Below are positions 20,301-29,349 of a stretch of 36,876 nucleotides of DNA, in pieces. The notes below the pieces were generated by a model. That model saw only the letters and a program-made list of their open reading frames with translations. It searched no databases and was not told the DNA's origin. The DNA is from a virus. Every line of letters starts with the position of its first letter. Position 1 is the first letter of the stretch. The position numbers and the translations under genes were made by a program. The stretch lies in the IMG/VR virus record IMGVR_UViG_3300032334_001337, positions 1-36,876 of that record. The stretch is one strand, 5' to 3'.

Positions 20301-23300
20301 TTCTTTTCTTGTTGCAAGTCTAAATCTAGAATTATCAATTTTGATTGGATAAACTATTGGTGGTAGTAAATTAGTTGTAATACCCAAATAGTTTGCTGTC
20401 AATCCAATTCCAATTGCCGATGTCCCTACACCAACAAAAGTAGATTTTGGTCTGTATATTAATTCTTCTCCTGTACTGAAGAAGTGATTATTAATTGTAA
20501 ACGTATGAGTTGTTAAATCTAGTACATCAGCATCTTCGGGGTCAAAAGTTTTTTTGAAAATTGGAGTTCCCTGATAATTTAAATCAAAGTTTAATCTATC
20601 AACTCTCAATGAATTTAATCCATAGTACTTTGCGATACTTAATGATTCGCTAATTGGAGAGTATAATAACTTAGGTGGTATATTGATTTCATCAACATTT
20701 GTATAAAAAGCTTCAGTAAATGTTAATATCTCAAGATTTTGTCCTCCAGTAGTGGAATCTGGATAAAATCTTAATTTTAATGTATTTCCAGAAAAATATC
20801 CACCAAATGAACCAATTCCGGATGTGCTGCCAATAGAAAGGAATGGATATTGTGTTGTATATACATCAGTTCCGTCATGAATCATTAAAATCTGATGTAA
20901 TGCAGTTGTCTTACCATAACCTACTTTTACTGTAGATTTGAGTGATGAGAATCTTGTGCTATCGAAAGAAATAATATCAGTAGATGTTGAACTTCTAGTA
21001 TATGATGATTCATATAATGCCGTAGATTCTGTTCCATTCCTTTGTCTGGGGAATTTAAATCTATATGTACCAATTCCAACTGCAGTAGATCCAAATCCTA
21101 CTGTTTTACTACTATATCTAACTCTTCCAGTTTTTCCTGGTACGATAGAATTTGTATTTGAAAAATTTAATGATATTATTCCATTAGATAACCGTGGAGC
21201 AAATGATCCAATATAATTACCAACACTGGAATTTGAACCATCAAAATGAAATTCGCTATAATAAACATCTGTTCCATCATGTGCAACATAAAAATCAACA
21301 TAATCCATCTTATTTGTATCGATATCAATTAATTCGACACTAGTGAAAAAGGAATTGACCTTAGACGCTTGGAAAGCAACGACTGCTGTTGTCCCAACAC
21401 CAACTAGTTTATTTGAGGCAGTTAAATCAGTCAATCCAACAGAATAGGTAGAAATTCCAGATTGTGGGGTATTGAATTCAGTTTTTAAAATTTTGATATC
21501 ATAATCAGAATCATATATATCTTCTGGAACAAATTGAAGATAGAAAGTATTAAAACTATCAATAACTCCACTGACTTCTGCAATTGGAGTGTATTTATTC
21601 GATAATAATCCCTTAACAAGGGTATATACATTCTGATTATCATTAATTACGACAACCTCCATCAATTGAATCTCGGGAGCACCAGTAGTAACTTTTCTAA
21701 TTTGAAGTAATGCTTTAGTTAATCTTTTTGTTACATCTAAAGGCAAAATAATGGAAAAAGTTAACTCTTTTTCATCCTCAACACTAGAGAATAGAGGACT
21801 AATATTATCAATTTGTAAAACTCTATTGGTGTTACATTGGATATAATCCGATAATTTAATATTTTTAAATTTAATAACTTGTGTTGCATCTGAAAGAGAG
21901 TCAACATCAATACCAAAATCTATATTATTGATAGTAGTAACATTAGATTCTTGAATATAATCCACAATTGCCGAAATTATGGGATCAGATGCTGTTGCAA
22001 GACCAGATTGGGCATTTTTTATTATTTGTTTGTCAGTAAAATTTTTAGTTCCTATTGTATGAACTAAATTATTTACTGGGGTTACAATTTCTCCCCATTC
22101 TCTTGTACTTTTAATAGTATATGAAAGATTTTGATAATAATCATTGTCTGGAATTACTTGAGTATCTTCACCTATTTTTCCACTATCATCTCTCCATCCA
22201 ATATTTTGCCTATTAGAATAATCAACTACAAAGTTTCCACGGATAATATCAACTTTATTTACAGTTCCAACAGTAAATGATGATGAACCTTTAATTATTT
22301 CATTTGGTGATAAATTATAATTTCCAGATAATCTAACACAATTTCCATTTGATCCAGTTACAACTAAATCAGTTTCTTCAAATCCAAATCCATTATCGGA
22401 AATAATTTTTTCACCAATAAAGAATGTTGATAGTTTTTGAGTAACAGAAAATTGTGGATAATTATCGTATTTAATAAAACTTGCAAATGAGTCTTGTACA
22501 GTTTTAGCAATTCCTGGATTGCCATACAAAGTTGGTATTTTAAATTCAAATTTTCCTGGATTTGATTGTGCATAATATCTGGTAACATCAAAGAATTGAT
22601 ATCCATGATTTTCCGAATTAAATCCTAACCCATCAACATAATTTGTAATTCCCTCAATATAAACCTTATCCCCTGCCACCAGTGGATCGGTAGAAAATCC
22701 TACAATCGGAGTGCTGATGTAGCAAGTTGCTATTCCAGATGTAGAGGTTTCTATTTCATAAATTCTAATACCATTAGTATTATTTGTTGTTCTTAAAGTT
22801 ACTTTTTTAAATGGTAATCCTTTAGGAATTTTATCGATAATAATAGATGAAATAGTACTTCCATTCAATTTACATCTAATTACCCCAGAATTTATTTTTT
22901 CACCAGTATCAGAATTTACGACTACCAAATTTGGTTCTGTCGAATAATTTTTACCACCATTGATAATTTCTACACTTGAGAGGAAACTTGAAGATTCGAG
23001 TGTAACTACTTTAGGAATGAGTGCTTCTGGACTCAGAGTTTTATCCGATGAATATTCAAAACCTTCATTTATGATTCGTATTTGATTTTTTCTTCCAGTT
23101 GAATTTGATCTTGGGACAATATAAGCTCCATCACCACTTAGTGATTTTGTACCAATATATACTGGCAATTCCTTATAATTAAATCCACTTGATATTATTG
23201 ATACTTTACCAATTCCACCTGCGGCAGTTTTTGATGTTGTAGAATATTTTAAAACATCGCAATCATTTTTGTTATATGATAATCTTTCTGGAAAGTTATT

Positions 23301-26300
23301 TAATGAAATTTTAAACGTAGTAGTTCCAACTCCATAAACGGGATATTGTCCTGTATATGCACTGTCTACAAAAGTTATTTTTGAAAAATTCTGCGTAAAT
23401 TCATCTAATTCTAGAGGATTTCCTTGTTTTTCCAAATTATAAAATAATTTTTTTGGTAAATCTGGAGAATAATTTAGTGTTTTTGTAGAAGTTGTACCAA
23501 TTCCGGGTTGTCCAACTGTTCCAATACCTGTGATTGAAAAGGATCCGGAAGTACTTGTAGTTGCTACGGATACAAATTCATTTTTAAAAGCATCATCATA
23601 ATAGAATTTAAAATCATATCCATATAATGAAGAATCTGAAACGTCAAATATAATTTTGTTATTTTTTATAAACTCCAATGGTGGATTAATTAAACTCAAT
23701 TCTTGCAAATCACCACCTTGACTAGAAATTTGTACCGTTCTTGGAGTATTTGAAAAACAGTCATAATAGGTCTCGGATAGTTTAATATTATTATCGTCAA
23801 TTTTACAAACAAAGTATCTTCCAGTTTGTAATCCAGTTGCAACAGTATCTGCAGAATTATAAAATACACTATCTCCAGTTTTATAATTGTGTAAAGGAAT
23901 TGTAATTGTATTATTTTGAGTATCAATCAATGATGCAGAAATATTAATAGGATTTACTAATAGTTTTTTAAATGTATTATTAAATTTAATACGAATTGAC
24001 CCAGAAGTTCCTATACCAACAGAAGTATTTGGATTTACAGTTAATTGTATTATGTCTCCTTTTTGTAAAAGATGTGATGTGGAAACTGAAACTGTAGATT
24101 CTATTTTATTGATATTTGCCTTTACTTGGGTTTCTACAGATTCAAATTGATAAAATTCATTATTAGATCCAGTAACTACCGGAAAGAAAAGACCATTTGT
24201 GGTTGATGTTAATGATCTATTAGTAACGATACCAATGTAATCTTTCGACTTATTGATTGCATATAAAATTTCAGTAGTAGAACTGACAAGTAAACCAAAT
24301 GCTCCACTAGTAGGAGTATCTGCAACACTAATTCCAGTTGTACCAGTTGGTCTTTTAAGGATAACTTTTTGGCCAGTTTGATAGGGATGATTTGGTAAAA
24401 ATATTGATTGAGTTGTAGTTGCTGTTGTATACTTTACGTTATCAATATAGTAATCTTTATTAGATGCTAATCCAGGAGTTGTTCCTATTCCCAATGAAAA
24501 TCTTGGATTAAAGAAAGTTATTTTACTATCTTTTGACTCAAAAGGATCAGTATCTTTATAAATTTCAAATGAATTTGGTAGAAAATAAACTGGAGTTGTT
24601 TCTGTGTATGCTATTCCGCTAGCATTTCTCCTAACTTTTAAAACATTAGGTTGGTCGTAAACATTTAATATGGATAAAATTTCATTTCCAATTTTGATGC
24701 TACTTCCAATAGAAATATTTTTGGGAATTGATGAAAGTGGAATATTGGTAACAATTCCTGTTGTTGATGCATCTCCAATATTTTTTAAGAGAGATGATGA
24801 ATAGGTTGTTAATCCTACTTTATAAAAATCATTTAGTAAGAATAGATTTGTAGAAAGTCCTGAGATAGAAATTGTATCACCATTTGTGAAGTCATGATAT
24901 GGATTTATTACTACCTTTAATTTGTCAAAATTTTCTCTGACAATAAGAGATTCGTTATAACTTATCGTTGAAGTGTTAATTCTTACGATATCTTTTCCGA
25001 ATACTTCAGAAACTTCTGCATATAATCCATATCCTCCACTATTAGTTTGATCAAAATCCAATTTATCATTAACTTTATAACCATCTCCAGGGTTAATAAT
25101 GTCAAAAGAATCTACTTTTCCACGAATTACGGACTCTATAGAAGTTGTTTGATTTATTAATTCATTAGATTCAATAATAAAATCATTACCCGAATATTGT
25201 TGATTCGCATTGTATGGTAAGGTATTTCTTAATAAAGATGTACTATTAAAATCATATGATTGATTGAGAGTAATATTTTCTTTCGCAAATTTGGATCTAT
25301 ATGTATTACCAATAAAATATGGGTATTGTCCTACAGTATCTCCAGAAGGATTTTCTACAGTTGATGCAAAATATGCATAAACGCCATTTGGAAAATCTGG
25401 AGTTATGCAAAATCTTCCGTTATTTTCATCTAGATCTCCAGAATTATTAAAGACATAATCTTCGTTAAAAAATCCAAGGTCAAATCCAGATGGTCTGTTT
25501 ACAATAGTTGTTGAAGCATATCCTGTTGCTAGTCTTTTTATAGTAGAATTTCTATCATTTGGTTTAGAATATCCATATGGTCCATAAATTGGATTTCCAT
25601 CATATGCCCATCCAATAATTGGTGAATGATTAGTATTTGGATCTGGATCATTAAATTGATTTTTTAATGTTTCCGAATATCCGCAGACAAAATATTGTAA
25701 ATTATTATTTGATTTTATTAATATTTGATTCGCTGGGTTTCTATAAAATACATCCTGTATTCCATATTGGTATGACTTATTACTTGATAGTGATCTAACT
25801 TGAGCATCAAAAACTGAATGTTTTCCAGGACGTTCTGCAAGTATTGATGTACTATCAGATTCATATCCAATTCCACCATTAGTGACAATTATTGAAGTTA
25901 TTTTTCCATTAGTAACTACAGATCTAAGTGAAGCTCCTGTTCCCTTTCCGTATACTTTTATGTCTGGATTGGAGATATAATTGGATCCTCCAAAAAGAAT
26001 CAACACACTACTTATTTTTCCATTTACAATAACAGGTTTTAATTGAGCATCAGTTCCTGTTAAAATTTTAATGGTTGGTTTTTTATGATAATTTAAAATA
26101 TTTGATCCATAGTTTGATCCATTTTCATAAACATATGCATCAATTATTTTTCCTCTTACTACTGGTATTGCAGCAATTTGACCTCGTATTTCAGTGCTAC
26201 CAATTCCAATACTAGAATATGTTACCGACAGACTTATTTCTGGATAATTAAATATTTGATATCCTGTTCCCGTAGTAGCGATATTTACATAGTTCTTTCT

Positions 26301-29300
26301 TTCATAATTTTCACTAATAGTTGCACCAATGCCGGCATCACATAATCTAAAGGAATTATCATCTTTCTTAAAAATATAGTAACTATTAAGTGTAGAAAGT
26401 CCAACAATTCCACTAGTTTCATAACTATATCTTACAATTTCTCCATCAGAAAATCCATGATTTGTAAAATTGATAGTATCATAATATGTAGATATTCCTG
26501 TAGGTTTTACAATTAATTTTCTATTTGTGTAACCACTACCACCATCAATTACTTTAATTTCTGCTAGATTATTTCTAATCTCAGTTTTAAACTTTTGAAT
26601 TCCAGAATTACCAATAGTAGTAAATCCAACCGTGTTAATTCCTGAAACAGCATCGATAAATGTTTTGTGAACCTTAATAGTTCTATCATTTAATATTCTT
26701 GCATAATAAACTGAATTGGATATTAAAGTTTGATCCGTGTCAGTATTTGATCCACCAAACGGACCAATACCAATCTCTGGGTTTCCATTACTATCATATA
26801 CTATTTTTTGCCCATTAATTAAATTATGTTTAGTGAGGAATGTTATCCTTTCATTATCAAAGTCTAATCCACCACCTTTAGATATTCTTCTAGCATCAAA
26901 GTCAATTTCTCTTCTATTTTTAATAATTACTGGATTAAAAATAGCACCAGAACCATTTCCACCACTCAAATTTATAGAAACAATCTTATCAATACTAAAA
27001 TCTTGCGGATCAACATATATTTTATCAACTGACCCTTGAACAACTGGTTGAACTAGTGCATTACCAGATACTTGAATTTGTGGAGGGTTGATAACATCAT
27101 AATTAGATCCACCATTCAATACATTAACTTTTTCTAATGGACCGTAATAAATTCTATCATTAGATTTATAATTAAAAATTTCAACTCCATTAATGAGCAT
27201 TCCAACTGGTCCAGGAATGGTTTCATCACCAACAATTTCATCATTTTTTGGATTTAAATTAAATTTTCTTAATAGTGTTTGAGGTGAAATTATTTTATCC
27301 TTTTGGGAACTTAAGATAAATTTATGAGTTCCACTTGGAAGATTTCCTGGCAATTGTCCGAATCTTACACTATTATCCGTGCCAATGAAATTTCTTGATG
27401 TATATAATTTAATTGTTGTTTGTGAAATAACTTCCACATAATATGTACGTGCAGTTAATCCTTCTATTGGAAGATTTGAAAAATTATAATCTATTTCATC
27501 TCCGGTTAAAAATGATATTGGAGTATTAAACTGTAAAATGGAATAATTTTTAGTATCTCCATCATAATTTGATATGCTACTTACAGTATATTCAAATATA
27601 TTTGATTCAATTTGATAAGATGGTAATGAATTTGAAGCTACATACAAGTATTCATTCTTATCAGAATAAACATTTTGAACATCTGCAAAAATATTTTCAT
27701 TTAAACTAGCATCAGTTCCAATTCCAATTGGTATAATTGAACTAGTTGCCTTTTTAATTTTTCTTCTAATATCATATTTTTTGAGAGGATTCAATACTGA
27801 GATATCAGATCCTACTGTTACTGTATTATTTGAAATTGCTGAAATTACTGTGTTGGTTAATTCTGGTACTAAAATTTCAGTATTTCTTTCTAAAAATTCA
27901 ACATAATCACCAACTTTTAATCCAGATTTATAAATGTCAGATCCTGTAACTAAAGAAGATCCACTATAAGATTTTATTTGATATCTTGAACTAGTATTAT
28001 AAATCCAACTATTGGCATTAATTTGTTTGTATGTCTTTTTAGTTGTTGGACTTTCGATTATTTCCCCAACATTCTTTACAGTTACTAAATTTCCCTCTAA
28101 AAGACCACTATCTGGAGAATCTATAATTAGATTTGATAGAACACCAGTTGTTCTAAAACTTACTTTTTTTGTGGTGTCTCCGTTTTCATATCCATAATAA
28201 GTATCATCAGATATGATTGGAGTAGTCTTAGGTATTTCTATTGAAATTGAACTAGAACCATCACTATAACATCCAAAAAATTGATTAATAGATTTACTCG
28301 TATATCTTATTGTATGATTATTTGCATAAAGCTTGCCATAATCATAAAATCCCAAAGTGGAATCAACTGTAATTACTGAAGATCCTGGTACAATATTATC
28401 AATACATCTGGTTGTGGGTGTAATTTTAAAATCTGACAAAGAAGATGAATCTACATCATCATATCCAAGAAAAAGTAATAGTTTATAATAAACCTTTCCA
28501 TTTCTAGTAATTATTTCTACTTCAGAAACAGATGCTGAAATTGTTTCATCATTTTCCGATTTTATAGTTTGACCGACCAATAATGCTGGGTCTCCTGAAA
28601 TCCTTTCCGCAATTATTACCTGTCTACGAATGTAATCGGCATTGGAAGATTTAATTAGAAATCTTTCCATATCAATGATTTCAGGATCTTCTCCATACAA
28701 TACATTGAATAGAATTCTGAAAGATTCTGTGGTTCCTTTTGATTGATAAAATGTTCTTGCTTCTTTTATAAAATTTCCAACATTTAAATCTGAAACAAAT
28801 TCCAGATTTTCCAATCCTGGGGTTAAAGTATATTTTATTTTTTTATAAAATTCTTGTAAAAATAGTACGCTAAGATTTTCTACTACACCTTCATTAGTAT
28901 GAGATGCTGCAGTAGAAGTAGAAAATACTAACTCTTCATACTCCAAATCTTTATGATAATCAGTAACTCCACTGAATCCACGAATACATCCAATAAAAGT
29001 TGTTTCATTTTTATCAGTATATGTAATAATTTCATCATCAATTTTCAACAGTCCATATCTATTAGGAAATCCTTTAGTAGATTCTACAGAAATTTCTACG
29101 TCTGTTGCAGAAATTGAAGAAGATAAAACTGTCGATCCCTTGATAACTTCTGGAATCAGATTGTCTAATTTGAGGTATTGATCTAAATTATCTACAATAT
29201 CAACTGGTCCGCCTTGATATTCTTGAGAAATATAGTATTGTTTTAAAAAGTCCACAGTTTTTGGACTTTCATCCAAAATAAATTCTGGAAGTTGGTTTTG

Positions 29301-29348
29301 AATTATCTGCTGTATTTTAACTCTACTTTCAAATCCCGTAGTTATCAT
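17361..29348 (-). CDS. 7: Giant baseplate wedge protein, gp7-like, with YHYH domain
   Basis: 3995 residues, roughly four times T4 gp7 (1032). Residues about 185-225 (NVGNFIKEARTFYQSKGTTE, then SFRILFNVLYGEDPEI) correspond to the T4 gp7 segment with YSTKGIEASYKFLFKVLYNE, so the N-terminal 250 residues align with the C-terminal part of T4 gp7. Position between genes 6 and 8 agrees. Residues 80-132 hold a 'LKIDDEIITY ... CIRGFSG ... H' module, repeated in diverged form elsewhere. Near residue 1245 is GWAYDGNPIYGPYGY, the mark of a YHYH domain. Numerous Gly-Tyr units occur (for example IDGGSGYTNRKLIVKP, IIVTNGGIGYESDS, IVNGGSGYVSPSIIAPS). A Shine-Dalgarno AGGGA lies in the end of gene 6. gp7 organises the T4 wedge; the extra 3000 residues probably form surface-exposed parts. 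Confidence 0.85.
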   Translation of the reverse strand: MITTGFESRVKIQQIIQNQLPEFILDESPKTVDFLKQYYISQEYQGGPVDIVDNLDQYLKLDNLIPEVIKGSTVLSSSISATDVEISVESTKGFPNRYGLLKIDDEIITYTDKNETTFIGCIRGFSGVTDYHKDLEYEELVFSTSTAASHTNEGVVENLSVLFLQEFYKKIKYTLTPGLENLEFVSDLNVGNFIKEARTFYQSKGTTESFRILFNVLYGEDPEIIDMERFLIKSSNADYIRRQVIIAERISGDPALLVGQTIKSENDETISASVSEVEIITRNGKVYYKLLLFLGYDDVDSSSLSDFKITPTTRCIDNIVPGSSVITVDSTLGFYDYGKLYANNHTIRYTSKSINQFFGCYSDGSSSISIEIPKTTPIISDDTYYGYENGDTTKKVSFRTTGVLSNLIIDSPDSGLLEGNLVTVKNVGEIIESPTTKKTYKQINANSWIYNTSSRYQIKSYSGSSLVTGSDIYKSGLKVGDYVEFLERNTEILVPELTNTVISAISNNTVTVGSDISVLNPLKKYDIRRKIKKATSSIIPIGIGTDASLNENIFADVQNVYSDKNEYLYVASNSLPSYQIESNIFEYTVSSISNYDGDTKNYSILQFNTPISFLTGDEIDYNFSNLPIEGLTARTYYVEVISQTTIKLYTSRNFIGTDNSVRFGQLPGNLPSGTHKFILSSQKDKIISPQTLLRKFNLNPKNDEIVGDETIPGPVGMLINGVEIFNYKSNDRIYYGPLEKVNVLNGGSNYDVINPPQIQVSGNALVQPVVQGSVDKIYVDPQDFSIDKIVSINLSGGNGSGAIFNPVIIKNRREIDFDARRISKGGGLDFDNERITFLTKHNLINGQKIVYDSNGNPEIGIGPFGGSNTDTDQTLISNSVYYARILNDRTIKVHKTFIDAVSGINTVGFTTIGNSGIQKFKTEIRNNLAEIKVIDGGSGYTNRKLIVKPTGISTYYDTINFTNHGFSDGEIVRYSYETSGIVGLSTLNSYYIFKKDDNSFRLCDAGIGATISENYERKNYVNIATTGTGYQIFNYPEISLSVTYSSIGIGSTEIRGQIAAIPVVRGKIIDAYVYENGSNYGSNILNYHKKPTIKILTGTDAQLKPVIVNGKISSVLILFGGSNYISNPDIKVYGKGTGASLRSVVTNGKITSIIVTNGGIGYESDSTSILAERPGKHSVFDAQVRSLSSNKSYQYGIQDVFYRNPANQILIKSNNNLQYFVCGYSETLKNQFNDPDPNTNHSPIIGWAYDGNPIYGPYGYSKPNDRNSTIKRLATGYASTTIVNRPSGFDLGFFNEDYVFNNSGDLDENNGRFCITPDFPNGVYAYFASTVENPSGDTVGQYPYFIGNTYRSKFAKENITLNQSYDFNSTSLLRNTLPYNANQQYSGNDFIIESNELINQTTSIESVIRGKVDSFDIINPGDGYKVNDKLDFDQTNSGGYGLYAEVSEVFGKDIVRINTSTISYNESLIVRENFDKLKVVINPYHDFTNGDTISISGLSTNLFLLNDFYKVGLTTYSSSLLKNIGDASTTGIVTNIPLSSIPKNISIGSSIKIGNEILSILNVYDQPNVLKVRRNASGIAYTETTPVYFLPNSFEIYKDTDPFESKDSKITFFNPRFSLGIGTTPGLASNKDYYIDNVKYTTATTTQSIFLPNHPYQTGQKVILKRPTGTTGISVADTPTSGAFGLLVSSTTEILYAINKSKDYIGIVTNRSLTSTTNGLFFPVVTGSNNEFYQFESVETQVKANINKIESTVSVSTSHLLQKGDIIQLTVNPNTSVGIGTSGSIRIKFNNTFKKLLVNPINISASLIDTQNNTITIPLHNYKTGDSVFYNSADTVATGLQTGRYFVCKIDDNNIKLSETYYDCFSNTPRTVQISSQGGDLQELSLINPPLEFIKNNKIIFDVSDSSLYGYDFKFYYDDAFKNEFVSVATTSTSGSFSITGIGTVGQPGIGTTSTKTLNYSPDLPKKLFYNLEKQGNPLELDEFTQNFSKITFVDSAYTGQYPVYGVGTTTFKISLNNFPERLSYNKNDCDVLKYSTTSKTAAGGIGKVSIISSGFNYKELPVYIGTKSLSGDGAYIVPRSNSTGRKNQIRIINEGFEYSSDKTLSPEALIPKVVTLESSSFLSSVEIINGGKNYSTEPNLVVVNSDTGEKINSGVIRCKLNGSTISSIIIDKIPKGLPFKKVTLRTTNNTNGIRIYEIETSTSGIATCYISTPIVGFSTDPLVAGDKVYIEGITNYVDGLGFNSENHGYQFFDVTRYYAQSNPGKFEFKIPTLYGNPGIAKTVQDSFASFIKYDNYPQFSVTQKLSTFFIGEKIISDNGFGFEETDLVVTGSNGNCVRLSGNYNLSPNEIIKGSSSFTVGTVNKVDIIRGNFVVDYSNRQNIGWRDDSGKIGEDTQVIPDNDYYQNLSYTIKSTREWGEIVTPVNNLVHTIGTKNFTDKQIIKNAQSGLATASDPIISAIVDYIQESNVTTINNIDFGIDVDSLSDATQVIKFKNIKLSDYIQCNTNRVLQIDNISPLFSSVEDEKELTFSIILPLDVTKRLTKALLQIRKVTTGAPEIQLMEVVVINDNQNVYTLVKGLLSNKYTPIAEVSGVIDSFNTFYLQFVPEDIYDSDYDIKILKTEFNTPQSGISTYSVGLTDLTASNKLVGVGTTAVVAFQASKVNSFFTSVELIDIDTNKMDYVDFYVAHDGTDVYYSEFHFDGSNSSVGNYIGSFAPRLSNGIISLNFSNTNSIVPGKTGRVRYSSKTVGFGSTAVGIGTYRFKFPRQRNGTESTALYESSYTRSSTSTDIISFDSTRFSSLKSTVKVGYGKTTALHQILMIHDGTDVYTTQYPFLSIGSTSGIGSFGGYFSGNTLKLRFYPDSTTGGQNLEILTFTEAFYTNVDEINIPPKLLYSPISESLSIAKYYGLNSLRVDRLNFDLNYQGTPIFKKTFDPEDADVLDLTTHTFTINNHFFSTGEELIYRPKSTFVGVGTSAIGIGLTANYLGITTNLLPPIVYPIKIDNSRFRLATRKEYANAGIYVTFRSFGEGNAHELEMVKKNEKSFITIANLAQYPLSYTSNLQTLVGNPGGGIGIGNSIIALSGIGTVIIENIIKVDDEYMKVVNVGFGTTSVGPITFTGNVPLVQVIRGFCGTASSAHSNGSQARIYKGSYNIVGNEIFFTNPPRGNIFDLVGFDNSNLVRERAKFNGRVFLRKNYRTNTVYDDFSDKFNGVNNIFTLTNTGINTVGLGTTAGNGLLFINGIFQTPTTENATFSNYEIIEDYNAGISSVRFTGITSSNGSLIISQSDQNQNQLPRGGLIVSLGSTSGLGYAPLVGLSVTAILNGSGTIVGFGTTGNFGSGYRAPVSIRVMDENHTGAAATITATVGVGGTLRLNIVNGGSGYVSPSIIAPSPSYENMPVVGISRLGIGATTTTGVGLLMNLEIGPSNRVGIGSTLFEVSSFKITRPGYSFKIGDEFTVAGLVTARSLNSPIEPFKLTVLEVFNDTFAAIQFGEMNYIDSIRRLQDGTRTRFPLYYNSELLSFETNRDDPDSSLIDFDSLLVIYINGILQDPKSAYNFSGGTSFTFTTPPKAEDEVSIFFYTGTRNEDSVRVSVNELIQPGDTLQINSNNNISGTITQDNRIVYDIIGSDRLQTNTYTGKGIDQINYKPIYWTKQKRDYLINEVVVPKSRDSIESQVYPTAKIIKNFSSSDTELYLDNAQFFDYEEESPVSTFDCLIVNDENTFIPAEVTANVTIDGIVGSLTIVQSGGGYIGTEVSVKISPPKLIGVGIGTTATAKVKITNGRLTTPITITNSGLGYESGSPPKIIVPSPSTSTNIELLRDVSIVRGFDGVITGIATAPGLNGASLALKFTIFRDPPLYSDLQVGYPIYINNTRVGNGVTSVYNSNSNVIGIGTICLDNIYYVDAIDTTLGIITCNIRSNTSIVGIATTGTNNYPVGRFSWGKLSGFERTNNISIAVTGKTLDVGLTTFASVQRRGYGLRNTGSLKKRVMGL

Positions 29349-29349
29349 A

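Noticed and set aside
22364-23926. Two minus-strand frames inside the gp7-like gene (22364-22606 and 23696-23926)
   Set aside because: Out-of-frame shadows rich in Ile/Leu from AT-rich DNA, without ribosome sites.
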